Assembly (NCBI RefSeq): GCF_016598615.1
Contig: NZ_CP066831.1
Span: 3,348,001 to 3,412,000 of the forward strand
Direction: 5' to 3'
From: Streptomyces liliifuscus
GTDB lineage: Bacteria > Actinomycetota > Actinomycetes > Streptomycetales > Streptomycetaceae
Length of the DNA: 64,000 nt
Part shown: piece by piece, positions 8,897 through 18,278 of the stretch
Position numbering within the stretch: position 1 is the stretch's first letter
Layout of the letters: the number at the start of each line of letters is the position of its first letter
Position numbers and translations under genes: made by a program
Notes under the pieces: model-generated
What the model saw: only the letters and a program-made list of their open reading frames with translations
Databases searched by the model: none
Told to the model about the DNA's origin: nothing

Positions 8897-10594
8897 CTAC
8901 TCCGCCGAAGCCGTCGTCTTCAAGGCCAGCCACAGTTCCATCCGTACATCCGGATCGTCCAGGGACCGTCCGAGGATCTCCTCGACCCGCCGCATGCGGT
9001 ACCGCAACGTATGCCGATGCACCCCAAGATCCGCCGCGGCCGCGTCCCACTGCCCGTGCCGCGACAACCACGCCCGCAACGAGGCGACAAGATCCCCCCG
9101 CCCGGTGGCGTCGTGCTCGTACAGGGGCCTCAACAGCCCGTCCGCGAACGCCCGCACCGCGTCATCGGCGAGCAACGGCACCACGGACCCCGCGGCCAGA
9201 TCCTCGTGCTCGACGAGCACCCGCCCCCGCCGCCGGGCGACGGACAGGGCCTGCTCGGCCTGCTTGTAGGCGGCCCCCGCGGCGATGGGCCCGGCGGGAG
9301 CCGAGATCCCGACCACCAGCTCGTCCTCGTCGCCGGCCTGCTCGCCACCGCCCTGAGCGCCCCCGACGGCCTCGGCGTACTGGGCGCAGGCGGCGACGAC
9401 CGCACCCCGATCCGCGGCGAGCACCACGAGCCGCTCCCCGTCGGGCACCACGAGCACGGCCTCGCCGGACCGGGCGGCGGCGGACTCCACGACCTCACCG
9501 AGCCCGGCCACGAGATCGCCGCCGGCATCGGCAAGGGCGGCGGCGGCCTCGGCGCTGACCGTGGCCCCGCCACCGTCCTCCGCGTCCCCGGCCCGGGCGC
9601 GGGCCCGCCCCGCGGAGGCCGACGCGGCCTCGGCCAGGATCATCCGGTAGGGCGCGTCCAACAACCCTCCGTACAGGTCCCCGGCAACCCCCCGCGCATG
9701 ATCCGGCTGCCCGGCCAGCAGCATCCGCAGCACGGCCGCGCCGATCCGCTGCTCGGCGGCGTACAGCGACCGGGACCGTTCCGTGGTCAGCGTGAGCAGG
9801 GCGATGGCCGAGTGCACGGCGTACCGCTCGGCCGTACCGAGCGCGGACGCGGTCCCCACGGCCAGCGCGGCCCGGGCCCGTCGGCCCGTCCCGAGCGAGT
9901 GCAACTCGACGCGGTCCTCGCCGGTCCCGTCCCCGCCGTCGCTCTCACCGTCGCCCGCGCCGCCGACGACGGAACTCGCGGGCGCGGCCCGCTCGCGCAG
10001 CTTCTCCACGTCAGCGGTGATCCGGGAGGCCCGCCGCCCCGCCCACTCGGGCGCGGTGGCGACGACGGCGCCGGACGCGTCGTACAGGGCGGCCCATCCG
10101 TCCACCTGCGAGGCGAGCGCGGTCAGCAGCCCCTCGGGCCCGTCGCTCAACGCCTGCTTGGTCAGTTCCCGCTGTGCCGCGAAGCCCGCCGTCACCGCCC
10201 GGTACTGATCGGCGGCGATGGCGGCGGACACGGCCTTGCTGATGGCGAGGAAGGGTGTGCGCCGCGGCACCTCCAGCAGTGGCAGCCCCTCGCCCTCCGC
10301 CGCGTCGACGAGCGCCTTGGGCGTCTCCTCGTAGTGCACCCCGACGGCGAAGCCGAGCCCGGCCACCCCGGCCCCCACCAGCCGCTTCACATACCGCCGC
10401 ATGGCATCGGCGTCCTCCGCGTCCAGCTTGAGCGCGGTGATGAGGAGCAGTTCCCCGCCCTCCATGTACGGCACGGGGTCGGTGAGCTCGCTGGCGTGCA
10501 CCCAGCGGACGGGGGTGTCCAGACGTTCCCCGCCCGCGCGCACGGTGAGTTTCAGCGCCGAGTGATGGACGAGCGAGGCGAGCGTGGGGGGCAT
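8897..10594 (-). CDS. PucR-family transcriptional regulator
   Basis: Regulator of 565 residues. The N-terminal PucR-type sensory region spans about 1-125 (LASLVHHSALKLTVRAGG...), a GGDEF-like middle region follows, and the C-terminal helix-turn-helix of the PucR/CdaR class is near 505-555 (VHRHTLRYRMRRVEEILG). PucR-type proteins control purine, GABA or amino-acid catabolic genes, usually neighbours. Here it sits beside an aldehyde dehydrogenase and one gene away from gabT, so a role in controlling GABA or a related amine is likely (inference). The ATG at 10594 begins the conserved domain directly. Confidence 0.9.
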   Translation of the reverse strand: MPPTLASLVHHSALKLTVRAGGERLDTPVRWVHASELTDPVPYMEGGELLLITALKLDAEDADAMRRYVKRLVGAGVAGLGFAVGVHYEETPKALVDAAEGEGLPLLEVPRRTPFLAISKAVSAAIAADQYRAVTAGFAAQRELTKQALSDGPEGLLTALASQVDGWAALYDASGAVVATAPEWAGRRASRITADVEKLRERAAPASSVVGGAGDGESDGGDGTGEDRVELHSLGTGRRARAALAVGTASALGTAERYAVHSAIALLTLTTERSRSLYAAEQRIGAAVLRMLLAGQPDHARGVAGDLYGGLLDAPYRMILAEAASASAGRARARAGDAEDGGGATVSAEAAAALADAGGDLVAGLGEVVESAAARSGEAVLVVPDGERLVVLAADRGAVVAACAQYAEAVGGAQGGGEQAGDEDELVVGISAPAGPIAAGAAYKQAEQALSVARRRGRVLVEHEDLAAGSVVPLLADDAVRAFADGLLRPLYEHDATGRGDLVASLRAWLSRHGQWDAAAADLGVHRHTLRYRMRRVEEILGRSLDDPDVRMELWLALKTTASAE

Positions 10595-10787
10595 GAGGCC
10601 TTCAGGTCTTCACAGGTTCTTCTACGGTCACGGGCAATGTGATCTTTGTGATCTTTTGGCCGCAGCGTATGAACGACCTATGTCGATTCTGCCTCACCGT
10701 ACGGTCGGCCCGTGACCATATGTCCGGACGTCCTGCTCGGCACACCCATCAAATGTCCCTCAGGAGCCCTCGGCTCCCGCAGCCGCC

Positions 10788-12914
10788 TCAGCTCCGCAGA
10801 TCCACCAGCAGCGGGGGCGCGTGCTCCCCGCGTACGCTGGTGAGCGAGAGCACCGCGTGCCCCGGCGGCACCCCGTGCGCCAGCTCGGACGCGGACCACC
10901 GCTCCCGCTCGACCTGCCGTACCGTCACGGCCCGGGCGGTGGGCGCGTTGCCGGTGATCACCCGTCGCAGCATGTGTACGGCCTTGCCGGCCGGCGTCTC
11001 CGCGATGATCTGCCGGTCGGTGACGTCCCGCGCCTCGGTCCACTCCTTGCCCCACACCTCGGCGAAGTCCTGCCCGTCCCACGGTGTGAGCCCGGACAGC
11101 GCCATCCGGCACCCGATCGCACCGAGCAGCGGCGACCGCAGCGGCCGGGGCACGTCGTCGAGCGTGCGCAGGGTCATGACGACCCCGGCGTTGGCGGACC
11201 GCAGCCGCTGAATGCCCCGTACGGCCTCGGGCGTGATGACTCCCGTGGCGTCGTCGAGCACGAGACAGGCGAACAGTGACCGGTCCTCCCGTACGGCGAC
11301 GCTCGCCGCGAACTGGGCGAGCACGAGCCGCGCGAGCATCCGGGAGGCGTCGGCATGCCCGCGCTCGGGCAGGTCGATCCGCACCCGCACGGGATGGTCG
11401 AGGGCACGCAAGGAGAAGGGACGGGACTGCCCGGACGTGTCGAAGAACCCGGCGAACGCGGGCCGGTCCAACAGTGCCACCCGGTCGGCGAGCACACTGC
11501 CCACATCCCCCGGATGCCCCAACTGCCGCTCCCGAGCGTCGAGTTCGCGCAGCAGTGACTCCTGGCCGCCCTCCGTGAGCGCCTTGCGCAGTGCGCCCAG
11601 CGGTCCGGGCGCGCCGTCGAGCAGCTGCCTCAGCTCGGGCACGGACGGGAAACGGCCGTGCACGCCCCGGAACGGCCCGAGCAACTGGGCCAGCACGGTC
11701 GTGGACCGCCTGCTGTCGGCGCCGGGATGCGGATCGGCGAGGTCCCCGACGAGCGCCTCGGCGAGCACGGCCGCCGCCTCGTCGGGGTCGGTGGTCCCGC
11801 CGTACAGATCGAGGTCGTACACCGACTCGGGATTGCCCACCCGCACCACGACGTCGTACGCGTCCACCGGCCCGAGCCCCGCCCCCGCGGCCCCGACGAC
11901 GACCACGGCGGCCCGCCCCGCGAGCGCGTGCAGGCACAGCGACTCGGCGAGCGGCCAGACGACCCCGCCGGTCTTGCCGGACCCGGCGGGCCCGACGGCG
12001 AGCAGCGAAGTGCCCAGCAGGTCAGGTCCGAGCGCGAGGCCGGTCCCACGGTAGGAGTACGGGTTCCGCGGGTCGTCGGCGGTCGTGCCGAGCCGTACCT
12101 GCCCGGTGACGAGGTCGTGCTTGGCGAGCCGTCCCGGCAGGTCCCGCTCGCCGGAGGGGTGCAGACAGGCGGCGGCTCCGTCCTGCAGAACGGCACCGCT
12201 GAAGGTGGCGAGACTGTGGCGTCCGCTGCGCACGCCCTGCCAGGCGCGGGCGATCCTGGCCTGGTCGACATCGCGCATGCGTCCGGCCCTGGCCTCGGCA
12301 CCGAGCCGCTCGGCGGCGTCGGCGGCTCCGGCTGCGCGCAGCTGGTTCCACTGCGCCGGGTCCTCCTCGGGCGCGGGCGGCCGCTCGCTCACGGGTGCGG
12401 CCCGGCGCCAGGCGGGCAGCCCGTAGCGTTGCCACACCTCGCTCCAGCGGCCGAGGCGCCCGACCCCGATCATGATCCCGAGGGCGATGGTCACGTAGTA
12501 GGCGTAGACGACCACGACGGAACCGAAGCTGTGGGGCTCGGCCCAGGAGTCGGGGATCATCGCGTAGAGCGGCAGCAGCCACCAGCCGCCGAGGTAGCCG
12601 TTCCACAGCAGCGACCAGATCAGCCATCCCACGAGGAACGCGATGAGCGCCCCGCCGATCAGCTGCCGGGCCGGAATCCGCTCGGGCTCCTCGTCCGGCC
12701 GCGGCAGATGCCCGAAGCGCCACACGCCCGGGGCGGCCTCGGGGCGCGGGGTCCGCAGCCAGGTGAGAAAGGCGGACCCGTCCGGCGCCGACGGCATCCC
12801 TGGCGCCTGCGCGGGCCGTGGCGGCACCTGGGGCGGTCCCGCCGGCCGCGGCACACGATCGGCGTGCGTGCCCCGTGCGTCCTGCGTGCCGTCGCTGTCC
12901 ATCGCCTCTGCCAC
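10788..12914 (-). CDS. Orphan VirD4/TraD-like membrane ATPase
   Basis: Protein of 708 residues. A Pro-rich N-terminus is followed by two or three membrane spans (about 85-170: IGGALIAFLVGWLIWSLLW, then LLPLYAMI, then VVVVYAYYVTIALGIMIGVG). The P-loop GPAGSGKTG is near residue 310 and a Walker-B-like LVLDDATG near 555, the layout of FtsK/VirD4/TraD ATPases that bind DNA or protein substrates at the membrane. No relaxase, pilus gene, integrase or direct repeat is nearby, so it is not part of a visible conjugative element. The GTG at 12914 has a poor ribosome site; an in-frame ATG at 12902 is an alternative. Its position between pucR and gabT gives no clear functional hint. Confidence 0.8.
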   Translation of the reverse strand: MAEAMDSDGTQDARGTHADRVPRPAGPPQVPPRPAQAPGMPSAPDGSAFLTWLRTPRPEAAPGVWRFGHLPRPDEEPERIPARQLIGGALIAFLVGWLIWSLLWNGYLGGWWLLPLYAMIPDSWAEPHSFGSVVVVYAYYVTIALGIMIGVGRLGRWSEVWQRYGLPAWRRAAPVSERPPAPEEDPAQWNQLRAAGAADAAERLGAEARAGRMRDVDQARIARAWQGVRSGRHSLATFSGAVLQDGAAACLHPSGERDLPGRLAKHDLVTGQVRLGTTADDPRNPYSYRGTGLALGPDLLGTSLLAVGPAGSGKTGGVVWPLAESLCLHALAGRAAVVVVGAAGAGLGPVDAYDVVVRVGNPESVYDLDLYGGTTDPDEAAAVLAEALVGDLADPHPGADSRRSTTVLAQLLGPFRGVHGRFPSVPELRQLLDGAPGPLGALRKALTEGGQESLLRELDARERQLGHPGDVGSVLADRVALLDRPAFAGFFDTSGQSRPFSLRALDHPVRVRIDLPERGHADASRMLARLVLAQFAASVAVREDRSLFACLVLDDATGVITPEAVRGIQRLRSANAGVVMTLRTLDDVPRPLRSPLLGAIGCRMALSGLTPWDGQDFAEVWGKEWTEARDVTDRQIIAETPAGKAVHMLRRVITGNAPTARAVTVRQVERERWSASELAHGVPPGHAVLSLTSVRGEHAPPLLVDLRS

Positions 12915-13226
12915 CCCTGACCAGCCGCTCCATACGTCGTTTGCGAGTCAATCTAACGCCCTCACAAGGGGAGTTCACCGCTTACCGGGCCGGGTACGCG
13001 GCGATACGGACACCCCGGGCCCTCGCCGCTCACCGCCCACGCTATGTCCATGGCGGACAACCGAATCTCCCGACACCGCCCAGATGGAGCATGCCCACCC
13101 CCCGTTCCCGGCTCTAGCCTGCGAAGAAGGAAGCCGGGCGTCCGAAGAACCTGTTCGCAGGCCGTCAGCACGCCCTTCCCTAAGACTTTCCCCAAGCCGT
13201 TCGCAAGACCCCCCAGGGAGCCCCTC
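12915..13226. other. Divergent intergenic region upstream of gabT
   Basis: A 312-bp region between two divergent starts. An AGGGAG ribosome site is at 13215-13220. No strong palindrome or convincing -35/-10 pair stands out; the relatively A+T-rich stretch at 12930-12960 is the likeliest leftward promoter zone. Confidence 0.5.
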
Positions 13227-14561
13227 ATGAGCACACTTCCGCAGGAGCGCCGCGTCGTCACCGCCATTCCCGGTCCGAAGTCGCAGGAACTGCAGGCCCG
13301 CCGTATCGCCGCGGTCGCGGCCGGAGTGGGGTCCGTGCTGCCCGTCTTCACCGCGCGCGCGAGCGGCGGGATCATCGAGGACGTCGACGGGAACCGGCTG
13401 ATCGACTTCGGTTCCGGCATCGCCGTGACGTCCGTCGGCGCGTCCGCCGAGGCCGTCGTCCGCCGGGCCTCCGCCCAGCTCCAGGACTTCACCCACACCT
13501 GTTTCATGGTCACGCCGTACGAGGGCTACGTGGCCGTCGCCGAGGCGCTGGCCGAGCTGACGCCGGGCGACCACGCCAAGAAGAGCGCGCTCTTCAACTC
13601 CGGCGCCGAGGCCGTCGAGAACGCCGTCAAGATCGCTCGGGCGTACACCAAGCGCCAGGCCGTCGTCGTCTTCGACCACGGCTACCACGGGCGCACCAAC
13701 CTCACGATGGCGCTGACCTCGAAGAACATGCCGTACAAGCACGGCTTCGGCCCGTTCGCACCCGAGGTCTACCGGGTGCCGGTGGCGTACGGCTACCGCT
13801 GGCCGACCGGTGCCGAGAACGCGGGCCCCGAGGCCGCCGCGCAGGCCATCGACCAGATCAGCAAGCAGGTCGGCGCGGAGAACGTGGCCGCGATCATCAT
13901 CGAGCCGCTGCTCGGCGAGGGCGGCTTCATCGAGCCCGCCAAGGGCTTCCTGCCCGCCCTCAGCAAGTTCGCCACCGACAACGGCATCGTCTTCGTCGCG
14001 GACGAGATCCAGTCCGGCTTCTGCCGTACGGGTCAGTGGTTCGCGTGCGAGGACGAGGGCGTCGTCCCGGACCTGATCACCACCGCCAAGGGCATCGCGG
14101 GCGGTCTGCCGCTCGCCGCCGTCACGGGCCGCGCCGAGATCATGGACGCCGCGCACGCGGGCGGCCTGGGCGGCACCTACGGCGGCAACCCGGTGGCCTG
14201 CGCGGGCGCGCTCGGCTCGATCGAGACGATGAAGGAGCTCGACCTCAACGCCAAGGCGAAGAACATCGAGGCCGTGATGAAGGCCCGGCTGGGCGCCATG
14301 GCCGAGAAGTTCGACATCATCGGCGACGTCCGGGGCCGCGGCGCGATGATCGCCATCGAGCTGGTCAAGGACCGTACGACCAAGGAGCCGAACGCGGAGG
14401 CGACCGCCGCGCTCGCCAAGGCGTGCCACCAGGAGGGCCTGCTGGTCCTGACCTGTGGCACCTACGGGAACGTGCTGCGCTTCCTGCCGCCGCTGGTCAT
14501 CGGCGAGGACCTGCTGAACGAGGGCCTCGACATCATCGAGCAGGCTTTTGCCCGCATCTGA
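13227..14561 (+). CDS. gabT: 4-aminobutyrate aminotransferase
   Basis: PLP enzyme of 444 residues that transfers the amino group of GABA to 2-oxoglutarate, giving succinate semialdehyde and glutamate. The Schiff-base lysine is Lys288 in TTAKGIAGG; Asp259 in the ADEIQSGFCRTG motif holds the PLP ring nitrogen; NSGAEAVENAVKIAR (about 124-138) binds the phosphate. Length and motifs match class-III GabT. The ATG at 13227 is preferred because AGGGAG ends 6 nt upstream. It is the terminal step for the polyamine/GABA genes elsewhere in the window. Confidence 0.95.
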   Translation: MSTLPQERRVVTAIPGPKSQELQARRIAAVAAGVGSVLPVFTARASGGIIEDVDGNRLIDFGSGIAVTSVGASAEAVVRRASAQLQDFTHTCFMVTPYEGYVAVAEALAELTPGDHAKKSALFNSGAEAVENAVKIARAYTKRQAVVVFDHGYHGRTNLTMALTSKNMPYKHGFGPFAPEVYRVPVAYGYRWPTGAENAGPEAAAQAIDQISKQVGAENVAAIIIEPLLGEGGFIEPAKGFLPALSKFATDNGIVFVADEIQSGFCRTGQWFACEDEGVVPDLITTAKGIAGGLPLAAVTGRAEIMDAAHAGGLGGTYGGNPVACAGALGSIETMKELDLNAKAKNIEAVMKARLGAMAEKFDIIGDVRGRGAMIAIELVKDRTTKEPNAEATAALAKACHQEGLLVLTCGTYGNVLRFLPPLVIGEDLLNEGLDIIEQAFARI

Positions 14562-14699
14562 GCGGAGTCTGTCTCATCGGTTCCGGTGTCGCGGCGGTGA
14601 GGAGCGGGGCGTGTGAAGAACGTGTGCGAGGTGCATGGCGGGACGCGAATCCACCTGTCGGAGGCCCCACCCCTGACGTAGGTTCTACCCAGATGAGAG
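14562..14699. other. gabT 3' region and candidate promoter for the structured RNA
   Basis: No coding potential is seen. A CTGACG hexamer at 14673-14678 followed 17-19 nt later by an AGAGAT/GAGATA-type hexamer (14696-14702) could be a promoter directing transcription into the folded element that follows. This is a weak, sequence-only call. Confidence 0.35.
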
Positions 14700-14916
14700 A
14701 TACACCCCGGCCACAGGGGACTGTGGCCGGTACCGGGACGGGGCCTCCCCAGCTTCGCCCTGGGCGTGCCTCGCGCACACAACCGGAGCTTCCGGCTTCG
14801 GGTCTCCTCACCGATCGGACAGTCGCCCGCCCCAAACCCCCCGGGGCGTGCGACAACCCGATCTGATCGGTTCCACCGAAGGGCTTGCACCTACCCCCCT
14901 GGTGCAAGCCTTTCGG
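14700..14916 (+). ncRNA. Candidate structured small RNA downstream of gabT
   Basis: About 215 nt that fold almost continuously. Hairpin 1 is CCGGCCACAG/CTGTGGCCGG with a GGGA loop (14707-14730). Hairpin 2 is CCGGA/TCCGG (14783-14795). A compound stem pairs CCGATC 14811-14816 with GATCGG 14865-14870 and encloses GTCGC-CGCCCC/GGGGCG-GCGAC (14822-14854) with one internal mismatch. The last is a 16-bp hairpin (14876-14916) followed by nothing coding. Perfect stems in non-coding DNA ending in a terminator-like hairpin suggest a discrete transcript, either free-standing or processed from the gabT 3' UTR. Strand is inferred from the hairpin followed by TTT and from gabT orientation. Confidence 0.55.
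14876..14916 (+). terminator. Terminator hairpin ending the candidate RNA
   Basis: GGCTTGCACC (14882-14891) pairs perfectly with GGTGCAAGCC (14901-14910); the stem extends through CCGAAG/TTTCGG with one G-U pair to 16 bp. The loop is nine nucleotides and C-rich. TTT occurs within the 3' side. It separates gabT and the candidate RNA from the PAP2 gene. Confidence 0.75.
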
Positions 14917-14996
14917 CGCGTCTGCGCTCCGCTGGTGGTGGTGGGCGTCTGCGGGGCTTGTGTTGCGGGGTGGGTGCGGGTTGATCGTGGCTGGTC

Positions 14997-15016
14997 GCGC
15001 AGTTCCCCGCGCCCCT
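14997..15016. repeat. Single copy of the GCGCAGTTCCCC repeat unit
   Basis: An isolated 20-bp copy, GCGCAGTTCCCCGCGCCCCT, upstream of the PAP2 gene. The same unit forms paired hairpins at 8743-8790 and 30091-30374 and a single copy at 57139. Confidence 0.8.
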
Positions 15017-15069
15017 GACGGGGCGGCCCCGGTTACCCCCTGCCCAGCACCACTGTCACTCTGTGTGGC

Positions 15070-15762
15070 ATGACCAGTGTTCCGGATCGGCGATCATCAC
15101 TGCATGCGCCTGACAGTCAGGACGACGGGCGCCCCGCTCCGGGGCCCCCGGTCTGGGTCCTCGGGCCGCTTGCCCTCCTCTTCTCCTTCCTGACCTGGGC
15201 GGCAGCCGTCGAAGGCCCCGTGCGTCGGGCGGACGAGCGGCTGGCCGGGGAGGTCAGGGGGAGTCGGCTTCCGAGTGGTGCCGCCGAGTTCCTCGCGGAT
15301 CTCGGCAATCTCGTGGTGGCCGTTCCGGTGCTGCTGGCGGTCGTTGTGTATGTGTCCTGGCGGGCCCGGCGCGCGGGCCTGCCCCGCTGGTGGGTTCCGT
15401 CGCTCGCGGCACTGGTCGCGATGGCCGCCGTACCGGCATTGGTCGTACCTCTGAAGGAAGCCGTCGGCCGCACCGGCCCGCCCGGGATGGCCGGCGACGG
15501 CTACTACCCCTCGGGCCACACGGCCACGGCCGCCGTCGCCTACGGAGCGGCCGTCCTCCTCCTGCTCCCCTGGCTCCACAGCCGCTACCGCCGCCGCGAA
15601 CTGGCCATCGGCTACCTGGTCCTGGTGACAGCGGTGAGCTTCGGCCTGATCCGCCGCGGCTACCACTGGCCACTGGATGTGGCGGGGAGCTGGTGTCTGT
15701 CGCTGGTGCTTCTTCAGCTGATGGCCCTGGTCGTCGCGCGATACGGTCGTGGGTCGGCGTAG
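15070..15762 (+). CDS. PAP2-superfamily membrane phosphatase
   Basis: Integral membrane lipid-phosphatase-like protein of 230 residues with about five or six spans. The three catalytic blocks are present in order: KEAVGRTGPP (C1), the invariant YYPSGHT with the catalytic His (C2), and RRGYHWPLDV with the nucleophilic His and its Asp partner (C3). The likely substrate is a phosphatidic-acid or isoprenyl-pyrophosphate type lipid on the outer membrane face; specificity cannot be told. The mcrB start follows only 36 nt after the stop, so they may be co-transcribed, although no functional link is known. Confidence 0.88.
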   Translation: MTSVPDRRSSLHAPDSQDDGRPAPGPPVWVLGPLALLFSFLTWAAAVEGPVRRADERLAGEVRGSRLPSGAAEFLADLGNLVVAVPVLLAVVVYVSWRARRAGLPRWWVPSLAALVAMAAVPALVVPLKEAVGRTGPPGMAGDGYYPSGHTATAAVAYGAAVLLLLPWLHSRYRRRELAIGYLVLVTAVSFGLIRRGYHWPLDVAGSWCLSLVLLQLMALVVARYGRGSA

Positions 15763-15798
15763 GGCCGACCGGCGGGCAGTACAACAAAGGGGAGCACG

Positions 15799-18273
15799 AT
15801 GGCGGACGAGCAGGAACGGGTGGCCGTCATCTTCGAGCGCCGCGACTACGCGCTCACTCCCTCGCCGGGCGAGGTGATCCTCCCCGTGCACGGCCGCATG
15901 ATCCACCACGATCCGGGCTGTCTCCATCTGACCGATTCACACGAGCTGGGCCGTTTCCCGGACCCGGAACGGCTGTTGTGGCGCCGGCTGATCGACTCGG
16001 CCCCGTCCGACAACACCGCGGGGCGCGTGGAGTTCGCGCGGTCCATCGGTCTGCTGAACGGCTCGGGACGTCCGCTCGTCAGCCCGTGCAGCTGCGTTCT
16101 GCGACCCATCTCGTCCACCCAGGCCGCGGCGCTGCGCCCCTGGCCCCTCGACGAGGCGGTCGCGGCGTTCGACCGTGACCGGTTCTCGGAGACGCTGCGC
16201 GGGATGGAGGCGGCGGCTGAGGACGTCCGCCGGGACTTCCCCTGGGAGGACTGGCCGACCCTGCCGCTGGAGCGCTACGCCCTGGGCCAGGGCGACAGCG
16301 CCGAGACGAAGCCGTACTGCTATCTGATGGAGTTCGGTACCAACGCGCTAGGCAGCATCGCCGGTGGCTCCTCGATGAAGCACCTCATCTACGCACGCAG
16401 CCAGGACGGTTCCTGGTGGCACGACCCGCGCTACGCGGACGAGGAAGAGGCGTGGGAGGCGGTGCGCGCCGGGATCGTGGCGGCCGTGACCGCCGCCCGC
16501 GAAGGCCGGATCGCCGACATCGACTCGATCGACGCCATCCGTTCGGGCCCCTCCCTCGTCTCCAAGACCCTGCGTGTGTACGCGCCGGAGGGCTCCGTCC
16601 CGGTCTACGGCACCGATCAGGTGCGGCACTTCCTCCAGCGGCTGACCGGGCAGCCCGCGTCCGGACTGGAGCGGTTCGCGCTGCGGGCGCGGCTCAAGGA
16701 GGTCGTCGACGCCGACGAGCGGTTCGCCGGGTGGTCGTACGACCTCGTGATGGAGTTCCTCTACTGGTGGGCCGACCCCAACCGGACGCGGCAGATAGTG
16801 AAGATCGCTCCTGGTCACGAGGGGAGGCTGTGGGAGGAGTGCCGTGCCGGCGGCTACATCGCCGTGGGCTGGGACGACGTACCGGATCTTCGCACGTACG
16901 CGGACAAGGAGGAGTTCCTGGCCGCTTTCGCCGCCGCGTATACGGACGAGTACAACGGCTACAAGTCCAAGATCTCCGCGAAGACCAACGAGGTCTGGAA
17001 GCTGCTGAGTCTGCGCCCCGGTGATCTGGTCGTCGCCAACAAGGGCACCAGCCAGATCCTCGGCGTCGGCCGGGTGACCGGCGACGGTTACGTGTGGCGG
17101 GAGGACCGCGCCGACCACCGGCACACGGTCGACGTGGAGTGGGACGAGAGCTACGCGGGACGGCTGGAGGAGCCCGAGCGTTCCTGGGCGACCGTCACCG
17201 TGAAGGAGGTACCCGCTCAGCTGTGGGCGAGGATCCGGCGGGCCGGGCCCACAGCAGAAAGCACCGGGGTAACGACCGAGGCGGAGAACACCGTGGTCGC
17301 CCAGCCGCTCGACGCCGAGCTGCGGCCGATCGCCGACGCACTCGGGCGGCGCGGCCAGGCCGTCCTGTTCGGGCCTCCGGGCACCGGCAAGACGTACACC
17401 GCTCTGCGCTTCGCCGCCCGCTGGCTGGGCGAACTGTCGGACGGGCTGCCGGGCGTGGATCCGTACGCCGAGCCGGGAACGCCCGCGTTCGGCCGGACGC
17501 TCGACGCGCTGACCGCGGCCGGGCGGCTGACGACGGTGACCTTCCACCCCAACTACGGGTACGAGGACTTCGTCGAGGGGTTCCGGCCGGTGAAGGGCGA
17601 CTCGGGCGGGCTCGTACTGGACCGGACCGACGGTGTGTTCAAACGGGTGTGCGCGGCGGCGGCCTCGGATCCGGGCCATCCTTACCTGGTCGTCGTCGAC
17701 GAGCTGAACCGCGGCAACCTGCCAAGGATCTTCGGTGAGTTGATCACCCTTCTGGAGAAGGACAAGCGCGGCTACTCGGTGCTGCTGCCGCTCAGCCAGG
17801 AGCGGTTCAGCGTGCCGGACAACGTGTATCTGATCGGCACCATGAACACGGCCGACCGTTCGATCCGGATGCTCGACGCGGCGATCCGCCGCCGCTTCGC
17901 CTTCCTCGAACTGCTTCCCGATTCCTCGCCGTTGCAGGGCTGTCATGTGGAACAGCTGCACCTGGCGGACCTGCTCGACTCGCTCAACCAGCGCATCCGT
18001 ACGCACCTCGACCGCGAGAAGCAGATCGGCCAGGCCTTCTTCCTGCCGAACGGCGCTCCGGTCGACTCGGCCGCCGCCCTCGCCTCGATCATCCGCGGCG
18101 AGATCCTGCCCCTGCTCCAGGAGTACGCGTACGACGACTACTCGCTGCTCGCGGCCTTCCTCGGTGAGGCGCTGGTCGACCCCGAGACGCACACTCTGCG
18201 GGACCTCAGCGATGAAGGGCTGACCACCGCCCTCTACACCGAGCTGCAGCTCAAGGGCGGGGCGGCGGAGTAG
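15799..18273 (+). CDS. mcrB: McrB-type restriction AAA+ NTPase with EVE domain
   Basis: Motor and recognition subunit of a type IV modification-dependent restriction system, 824 residues. The N-terminus (1-110) has clustered His/Cys (H36, H37, C41, H43, then C97 and C99) that could bind zinc. Residues 175-330 are a helical linker (LRVYAPEGSVPVYGTDQVRHFLQRL) common before the reader domain. Residues 333-480 look like an EVE/PUA-fold module (GGYIAVGWDD, GDLVVANKGTSQILGVGRV) that in relatives reads modified bases. The AAA+ core has Walker A GPPGTGKT (525-532), Walker B VVVDELNRG (631-639), the McrB signature MNTADRS (682-688) and an arginine-finger-like RRRF (697-700). The AAAGGGGAG ribosome site fits ATG 15799. 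Confidence 0.9.
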   Translation: MADEQERVAVIFERRDYALTPSPGEVILPVHGRMIHHDPGCLHLTDSHELGRFPDPERLLWRRLIDSAPSDNTAGRVEFARSIGLLNGSGRPLVSPCSCVLRPISSTQAAALRPWPLDEAVAAFDRDRFSETLRGMEAAAEDVRRDFPWEDWPTLPLERYALGQGDSAETKPYCYLMEFGTNALGSIAGGSSMKHLIYARSQDGSWWHDPRYADEEEAWEAVRAGIVAAVTAAREGRIADIDSIDAIRSGPSLVSKTLRVYAPEGSVPVYGTDQVRHFLQRLTGQPASGLERFALRARLKEVVDADERFAGWSYDLVMEFLYWWADPNRTRQIVKIAPGHEGRLWEECRAGGYIAVGWDDVPDLRTYADKEEFLAAFAAAYTDEYNGYKSKISAKTNEVWKLLSLRPGDLVVANKGTSQILGVGRVTGDGYVWREDRADHRHTVDVEWDESYAGRLEEPERSWATVTVKEVPAQLWARIRRAGPTAESTGVTTEAENTVVAQPLDAELRPIADALGRRGQAVLFGPPGTGKTYTALRFAARWLGELSDGLPGVDPYAEPGTPAFGRTLDALTAAGRLTTVTFHPNYGYEDFVEGFRPVKGDSGGLVLDRTDGVFKRVCAAAASDPGHPYLVVVDELNRGNLPRIFGELITLLEKDKRGYSVLLPLSQERFSVPDNVYLIGTMNTADRSIRMLDAAIRRRFAFLELLPDSSPLQGCHVEQLHLADLLDSLNQRIRTHLDREKQIGQAFFLPNGAPVDSAAALASIIRGEILPLLQEYAYDDYSLLAAFLGEALVDPETHTLRDLSDEGLTTALYTELQLKGGAAE

Positions 18274-18278
18274 GTCAC

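Noticed and set aside
10788..12914. Part of an integrative conjugative element
   Set aside because: No relaxase, integrase, attachment repeat or tRNA border is visible, and composition matches neighbours.
14740..15070. Small protein genes in several frames around the candidate RNA
   Set aside because: Frames lack ribosome sites and start sense, overlap strong hairpins, and show no recognisable protein pattern.
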